Source of the DNA: Gibbula magus
Taxonomy: Eukaryota; Mollusca; Gastropoda; Trochida; Trochidae
Assembly (NCBI GenBank): GCA_936450465.1
Contig: OW388302.1
Location: 13,789,530-13,853,529, forward strand
Length of the DNA stretch: 64,000 nucleotides
Direction: 5' to 3'
Under the pieces are notes generated by a model. It saw nothing but the letters and a program-made list of their open reading frames with translations, was not told where the DNA came from and ran no database searches. The translations under genes were made by a program, and so were the position numbers. Each line of letters starts with the position of its first letter. Position 1 is the stretch's first letter. Shown piece after piece: positions 58,893-64,000 of this stretch.

Positions 58893-59510
58893 GTACGTCT
58901 GTAGATGTCAGAGGTCCCAAGTTGTCCGAAGTTGTCCCAAGACTGTCTGGCTGTTGATAACAAAGAGTCCCAAGTTTTTACATACATTCTCTCTGTCTGT
59001 CTGTCTGTTTATGCCCGAGAGTCCAAAGTTTCTTACTTACATTACGTCTGTCTGTATCTGTCTGTCGATATCAGAGGTCCCAAGTTTTTACCTACATTAT
59101 CTCTGTCTGTCTATTTATGCCCGAGAGTCCAAAGTTTCTTACTTACGGTACGTCTGTCTGTCTGTCTGTCTGTCGATATCAGAGAGTCCTAAGTTCTTAC
59201 TTACGGTACGTCTGTCGATATCGGAGAGTCCCAAGTTTTTACATACATTCTCTCTGTCTGTCTGTTTATGCCCGAGAGTTCAAACTTTCTTACTTATGTT
59301 ACGTCTGTCTATCTGTCGGTCGATATCAGAGAGTCCCAAGTTTTTACATACATTCTCTCTGTCTGTCTGTTTATGCCCGAGAGTTCAAAGTTTCTTACTT
59401 ATGTTACGTCTGTCTATCTGTCTGTCGATATCAGAGAGTCCCAAGTTTTTACATACATTCTCTGTCTGTCTGCTTATGCCCGAGAGTCCAAAGTTTCTTA
59501 CTTACGGTAC

Positions 59511-59541
<31 letters not shown>

Positions 59542-59650
59542 GATATCAGAGAGTCCTAAGTTCTTACTTATGTTACGTCTCTCTGTCTGTCTGTCGATAT
59601 CAGAGGTCCCAAGTTTTTACATACGTTCTCTTCTGCAGTCTGTCTGTCTG
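58893..59650 (+). repeat. Minisatellite made of exon 6 end plus donor plus (TCTG)n
   Basis: Composite repeat: 'atgcccgagagtccaaagtt' (near-copy of the exon end) + 'tcttacttac' + 'ggtacgt' or 'gttacgt' + (CTGT)n + 'cgatatcagag..tcccaag'. It begins anew near 59011, 59117, 59268, 59373 and 59476. Intact GGTACGT donors remain at about 59154, 59208 and 59506; elsewhere the G of GT is mutated. Confidence 0.93.
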
Positions 59651-60290
59651 TCAAATAGCTTTCTCATATATATATATTGATGCTTGTACTAATTTTAAAA
59701 ATAATGTCTGACAGCTTTTCTCAGAAACCGTTTAAGATAGGATGACAAATTTTGTGTGAGGCTTAAGGGTGTCAATACCTTGATGGAGTTAGAAAATGAG
59801 AAACACAGGTTTATATTTTTCCAGGAGTTATTGCCCTTGTTCCATTTTTGGGACTCTGTTCATGGTATCTTCAAAGGGGATCATTTTATCAGAAGCTGCC
59901 AGAGATAGGATAACCAAATTTGGTGTGTGGCTGGGGGACATAATACCTAGTACTTGTACCTTTAAAATGAGAAAAGGCCAAGTATTTTCTCAGGGGTCCT
60001 TGTTCTGTATTTTTCGACAATATTCATGGTATAACGCAAAGCATGCTTTTGTTTTTACATTGAGTCCTTCAATTCACATAATCTGTGAACAACTGAAAAA
60101 GGCCATCTCAATCAAATAATTAAGTGATTTAACATTCTAACTGGATAACATTTGCTCATGTATGCATCAAAATTGTTAGATTAAGGACATTTAGGATTTT
60201 TTATTAGTTTTAATGAGAATGGCGGGCAATATTGATGACCACATGTTCTTGTTATTTGTAGTTTCATTTCTATTTTCCTCTGTCCTACAG
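59651..60290 (+). other. SV2-like gene intron 6 with two diverged ~170-bp repeats
   Basis: 'aaccgtttaagataggatga' near 59727 and 'gctgccagagataggataac' near 59895 head two related segments ('caaattttgtgtg', 'caaatttggtgtg'), probably core units of a further tandem-core element. The acceptor 'cctctgtcctacag' ends the intron. Confidence 0.45.
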
Positions 60291-60365
60291 ATTGGGAAGG
60301 AGGAAGAAGCCATCAGAGTTCTGAGATATGTTCACCAGAAGAACAAGGAGCGAGGTCCATTCAAA
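60291..60365 (+). CDS. SV2-like MFS transporter, exon 7: cytosolic loop
   Basis: 75 nt, phase 0 at both ends, donor AAA|GTAGGT. It encodes IGKEEEAIRVLRYVHQKNKE then RGPFK. The G-K-x-x-E-A-x-x-V-L-x-x-V-H pattern is the conserved start of the loop between helices 6 and 7 in SV2 (and in sugar-porter relatives). The exon could be skipped in frame. Confidence 0.93.
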
Positions 60366-60730
60366 GTAGGTCACCTTGACCTGATTTAGGTCGTTATTTA
60401 AGCAATAACCTGAATATTCATTTATATTCAATCCATAACCATACCCCCCTTATCTGCCTTCAGGATAAATTTGTTGTAAGCTTATTCATTCTGAAATATT
60501 GTTTGATATACCCCTCTTTGAAGCAGTACTATCCCTCACCTAATGACTTCGGTCACACTTTATCATCCTATGTATATTGAATTTAATGATTATGCTGTGT
60601 CTAATAAAAGATTGAACAGAGATATCTCCTTGGAGATAACACTTTGACATTGAATTTTGCACAATGCCCTTCAACTATTGGCTAGCCTTGGATATTTGCA
60701 TCTCATGTTGATATGTATGGGTGAGATTCA
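60366..60730. other. SV2-like gene intron 7, proximal part
   Basis: No feature recognised. Confidence 0.5.
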
Positions 60731-61092
60731 TTAAAGGGGCAGTAGCACGTTTTTTGCAAATTTTATTTTTTCAAATTTCCCATTTATAATGATGGTTAAT
60801 GTCATTTATATTTACTTAAGAGGGTAAAACATCTTATTACACAAACCAATTTTCTGTAGTGGTAAAAACAGTGTTGCGTATAAAGCAAAAATTGCATGGC
60901 GGCCATTTTATTGTGAACACATTTTATTATTTTGAATGATACAAAACGATTCCCATGGCTTACGGAACCATGTACACTCATTTTTAACCTGATTTTCTGA
61001 AGAGGGAAGGGTGTTTTACTGTTGGTGACATTATTTTTCAAATACATTTTATCGACTTATTTCACCGAAAAAATGTGTTACTGCCGCTTTAA
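60731..61092 (-). mobile_element. MITE family A, full-length, inverted relative to the other copies
   Basis: Opens TTAAAGGGGCAGTAGCACGT and closes 'gttactgccgctttaa'. The body word 'gcatggcggccattttattg' shows the reverse orientation. Confidence 0.85.
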
Positions 61093-61269
61093 AAGAAGTC
61101 TGCTTGTCACTGAGTCACCCTCAGAGTCAGGCACGAATTGCCAGCACTGACTGTGACAACATCTTACCCATTCAGCCACCAAGACCTCAACAAAAGCCAG
61201 GTCCAACAACTGGTAGTATTTTTACAACTATCAGAGGGGAAGTGATATAATAACTCTGTTTGCCACCAG

Positions 61270-61374
61270 GTGGAGGCACTAGTGCTGTCAGACGAGGAGC
61301 GGGAGCACTATTTCGACCCGGACAGGAAAACAGGGGAGGACCAGGCCGAGGGGTTCAAGGCACGCTGTGCACAT
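61270..61374 (+). CDS. SV2-like MFS transporter, exon 8: cytosolic loop
   Basis: Acceptor 'gtttgccaccag', donor CAT|GTAGGT, 105 nt, phase 0 at both ends. It encodes VEALVLSDEEREHYFDPDRK then TGEDQAEGFKARCAH, a charged hydrophilic stretch fitting the variable loop before helix 7. Sequence conservation here is low, so the call rests on phase, splice sites and position. Confidence 0.82.
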
Positions 61375-61420
61375 GTAGGTACCAGAGGGTGAAATGGGTA
61401 GAACAAAACTTACCCCCATG

Positions 61421-61808
61421 CATCCTCGGTTACCCATGGTTTTATATATGCTCCGTTACTCTCCACTATATCACCCATGGGAAACCTTATCTGAAAAATC
61501 TGTACTCAAATTATCCGCCCATGGCATCGTGAGCCAATCAAACTGCTACGCAGCTTGGACCTGCGAACAAATGTCAATTCATATCACTTTGTTGCAAAGC
61601 ACGTGAGGTCATTTTGTTAGCCATCCGTCACCGGTTATCTCCCTTGACCATTTCCGTCTTATCCTATTGAGCATTTTCTTTGGTTACTGACTTCGTCACG
61701 TTGGCCAAGGGCGGGTAATTTTAGTACAGATTTTTCTGATAGAGTTTCCCATGGGTGATATAGTGGAGAGTAACGGAACATATATAAAACCATGGGTAAC
61801 CGAGGATG
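61421..61808. mobile_element. MITE family C, full-length reference copy (388 bp, ~100-bp inverted ends)
   Basis: Left CATCCTCGGTTACCCATGGT and right ACCATGGGTAACCGAGGATG are inverted, and the match runs on to 'ccgccc' / 'gggcgg', about 100 bp. Left flank acccccatg (61412-61420) and right flank acccgcatg (61809-61817) match at 8 of 9 positions. Long inverted ends with a 9-bp duplication are what Mutator-like elements produce. Confidence 0.85.
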
Positions 61809-61817
61809 ACCCGCATG

Positions 61818-62226
61818 CAGTCTGATTAAAATGGATAAAAAATTGCAAACTCATATATCATTCAGAGGTTTCCTCGCAAAAGCGTCTGATAATAGTCTGT
61901 AGACTCACATGTTCAAACGCAATTCAGTTAACAAATCACAAGAGCTCCAACAAAAGCTTTCGGTGCTAGAACCTAGGGGCAGATAACTCCAAACAGCTAG
62001 CCTTTTGTCAGTTATGAATGCTTTCAAAACGACGACCGTTGATGAACTATGATGTGATTGCTCAGCAATTTGACTGGGCTTCGTCTGAATTGATTCGGAA
62101 CACGCGCCTATACGAGGTGTTCTCAGAGCTTGTGGTGGGGAATCTACAGAACCTGTTCGTATCCCGGTAGATGCAATATTTTGTAAATTTTATTCCTCAG
62201 AACAAGGGCGATTTTAATCAGACTGC
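61818..62226. mobile_element. MITE family D, inserted directly beside MITE C
   Basis: Starts CAGTCTGATTAAAAT, ends GATTTTAATCAGACTGC, and is inverted relative to 9206-9651. The 9-mer acccgcatg stands on both sides (61809-61817 and 62227-62235) and is also, with one change, the left flank of MITE C. The two elements therefore share a three-fold repeated target site. Confidence 0.85.
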
Positions 62227-63104
62227 ACCCGCATGCAAAAACATGTATCGAAATCGAGGACCTGCCCTTGTTTCAGTAACACAAAATTTCCCGGGATGTT
62301 CATTATCGCACGCAAACATTCAATGTTAAAAGTAGGATGCTTGCCGCGAAAAATATGTTACTGAACGCATGGTTGGTTATTAATATTCTCTTTCCACAGA
62401 GGTAACTCAACTCATATTCCTTTGTAAACTAATAGGTAATCTGGTTGGCTGCGTTTGATTTGCAAAATTGAGTTTGTAAATAAAATGCCGAGATTGACGA
62501 ACTTGACTCTTAGAGTCGAGTCAAGAACATATTCCATGATTTTTTTAGGAAAACTGAAGATGTGCCTCAGATGCATTATGGGTAGTGCAGATTCCTCTTC
62601 AAACGAGTCACACATTAGATTTCGTGGTGGCAGGCTTAATTTATTAGCAGATGTTGATTATTGGCCTGACCCCATGTTTTATAAATGAAGGCTATTTTCT
62701 TGTCGCAAAATTCCACCTTTGACATCGTCTGAACGTAATTGGCTTCAAAATCATAGAAAATGTTCATGATGAATTATACTCCATTGAAACATGACTATCC
62801 CCTCTACTGTCAAAATCGATATTTTCTATCCCACAATGCAATGTGGATTGGTATTTCAAAATTAAAATTTGAATTTATGCGAATTAATCACTTATATCTC
62901 GGTTGTGTTCATAAATAAATACTTCCAAACCCGTAACCCTAATAAAAAATATTTTACAAATTAAAATTTGTTTTCCAGTTACAATTTCCAGGTTTGAAAT
63001 ACCTGTTGCGAATTGCATTGTGGGAAAGAATTGGCGATTTTATAATGTATCTTCTTCATTAATCAGTATACTTTATGTAAGAGTTAACATGTCCTTTGTT
63101 TCAG
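62227..63104. other. SV2-like gene intron 8, distal part
   Basis: No gene or defined repeat. The 3' splice site 'catgtcctttgtttcag' ends at 63104. Confidence 0.5.
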
Positions 63105-63193
63105 TTACTGGACAGCTCGTTGGCGTTGTTCCGCAAACCTCTCTTGTCTCGGAATGTTGTTCTCCTTATCATCAACTTCACGTTGGCTTTCGG
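63105..63193 (+). CDS. SV2-like MFS transporter, exon 9: helix 7 (gene continues beyond the window)
   Basis: Acceptor 'cctttgtttcag', donor GG|GTAGGT. It encodes LLDSSLALFRKPLLSRNVVL then LIINFTLAFG. The 'L-F-x-x-P-L-x-R-x-x-x-L-L-x-I-N-F' pattern marks entry into helix 7 of SV2 proteins. The luminal domain between helices 7 and 8, characteristic of SV2, would follow and lies outside this window. No stop codon is reached. Confidence 0.9.
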
Positions 63194-63212
63194 GTAGGTT
63201 TACACATGCCAG

Positions 63213-63342
63213 GATGGTTCGCTAGTTCCAGTCGATGCTCGCAGGTTTCACCTCAATGCATAGCATTACGGTGTTATGGGCTTTCTCCCTGCCATATAAG
63301 TGAAATACTCTTGAAAGTGGCGTTAAACCACAACTCACCTCA
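63213..63342 (+). mobile_element. tRNA-derived SINE, copy 7, head missing
   Basis: Only the second half of the body and the tail ('ggttcgctagttccagtcga' to 'aaccacaactcacctca'), 20 bases into intron 9. Confidence 0.75.
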
Positions 63343-64000
63343 GGATCCACGGTTTTGTAATGTTCGGTATGGTTCGGTTCAGAACCATGAATGCACCAAA
63401 CTAAATTCACATCAAAACAAATTTTCGATCAAATTTGTTAGAGCCATCAAGGATGTTGATGGACATTTAGGAAAATTGCCAAAAATCTATCTCCGTGAAA
63501 TATATACAAAAAAAATTTCAACCCAAAATAAGCCGAGAAATTGCACTAATTAGTAAAGGTGTTTTTCAGTCTAAATTTTCAAGCGCAAAGCATTATGGTC
63601 TAAGTCGCACACTGTATACAAAAACACGAAAGAATAACAAAGAAATTAAAATATATGATTTTTGGCGGTTATTTATTTACCATTTCCTTTAATTATGTAT
63701 TTGCTACAGAAATTGGAATAATTGTTTTACCCAACTAGGTATTTTGCTTGAATTTTATAATTAATGAGGTTAAATTGGTCATAATTTGCTGGTCTTATCT
63801 CATTAAAAACCACATTAAACAGGCAATAATGTGTATATTCTCAGGACATTTAGAAACATTGTTTATAAAGCAATTGTCAAATTCAGTAATTTGTGACAAG
63901 GGTAACTTGCAAGAGAAGCACATGGGTTGTTATGACAACGCTAGAGATGAGGCTTCACGCTTCGAAAGCGTCTGCTGTTGTGTAGTACGTTTTACGCAAT
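63343..64000. other. SV2-like gene intron 9, proximal part
   Basis: AT-rich, no feature recognised up to the window edge. Confidence 0.5.

Noticed and set aside
58954..59711. Long overlapping ORFs with repeated MPESPKFLTY-like peptides
   Set aside because: Produced by the exon-derived minisatellite. The real coding sequence ends at the donor at 58892, and the frames are not bounded by splice sites leading to exon 7.

Overview
This is eukaryotic, intron-rich, AT-rich DNA crowded with small mobile elements. Three repeat types point to a mollusc, most likely a gastropod such as an abalone: tRNA-derived SINEs, Helentron-type (pearl/HINE-like) elements with a (GTCC)n stretch and a tandem-repeat core, and SINE tails of the 'ttaaacaataactcactcactcac' type. 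The species is an inference. A 200-base N gap lies at 2984-3183.

Two host genes can be assembled exon by exon on the + strand. Gene 1 (coding exons 9986-24187) encodes a complete 214-residue A20/AN1 zinc-finger protein of the ZFAND5/ZFAND6 family. The A20 finger is in the first coding exon. The AN1 finger is split between the third and fourth, about 6 kb apart. Gene 2 (coding exons from 43221 to beyond the right edge) encodes the first ~363 residues of an SV2-like major facilitator transporter. Nine exons are visible, all with compatible phases, and the gene is cut by the window after transmembrane segment 7.

Between them, at 31168-34577, sits a recently inserted 3.4-kb DNA element. It has 68-bp terminal inverted repeats (the outer 56 bp identical), a 5-bp direct repeat AAGAA on both sides, and one long minus-strand ORF of about 909 residues. 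The ORF has an N-terminal C2H2 zinc finger and a well-preserved YqaJ-type PD-(D/E)XK nuclease domain. No transposase is visible in the element. This is the best candidate for an undescribed system.

Most remaining sequence is repeats. Two large arrays of a 145-bp unit (11232-13334 and 18643-22488) lie in introns of the zinc-finger gene. At least ten MITE families are recognisable by terminal inverted repeats, several with clean target-site duplications. There are seven copies of one tRNA-SINE, all on the + strand, plus other SINEs, Penelope-like remnants, minisatellites and simple repeats. In the SV2-like gene two different minisatellites begin exactly at exon-intron junctions (after exons 4 and 6). 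They have amplified the splice-donor sequence, leaving dozens of decoy donors in the introns.

Limits: exon calls rest on splice consensus, reading phase and remembered family motifs. No alignment was run. Untranslated regions and promoters are uncertain.
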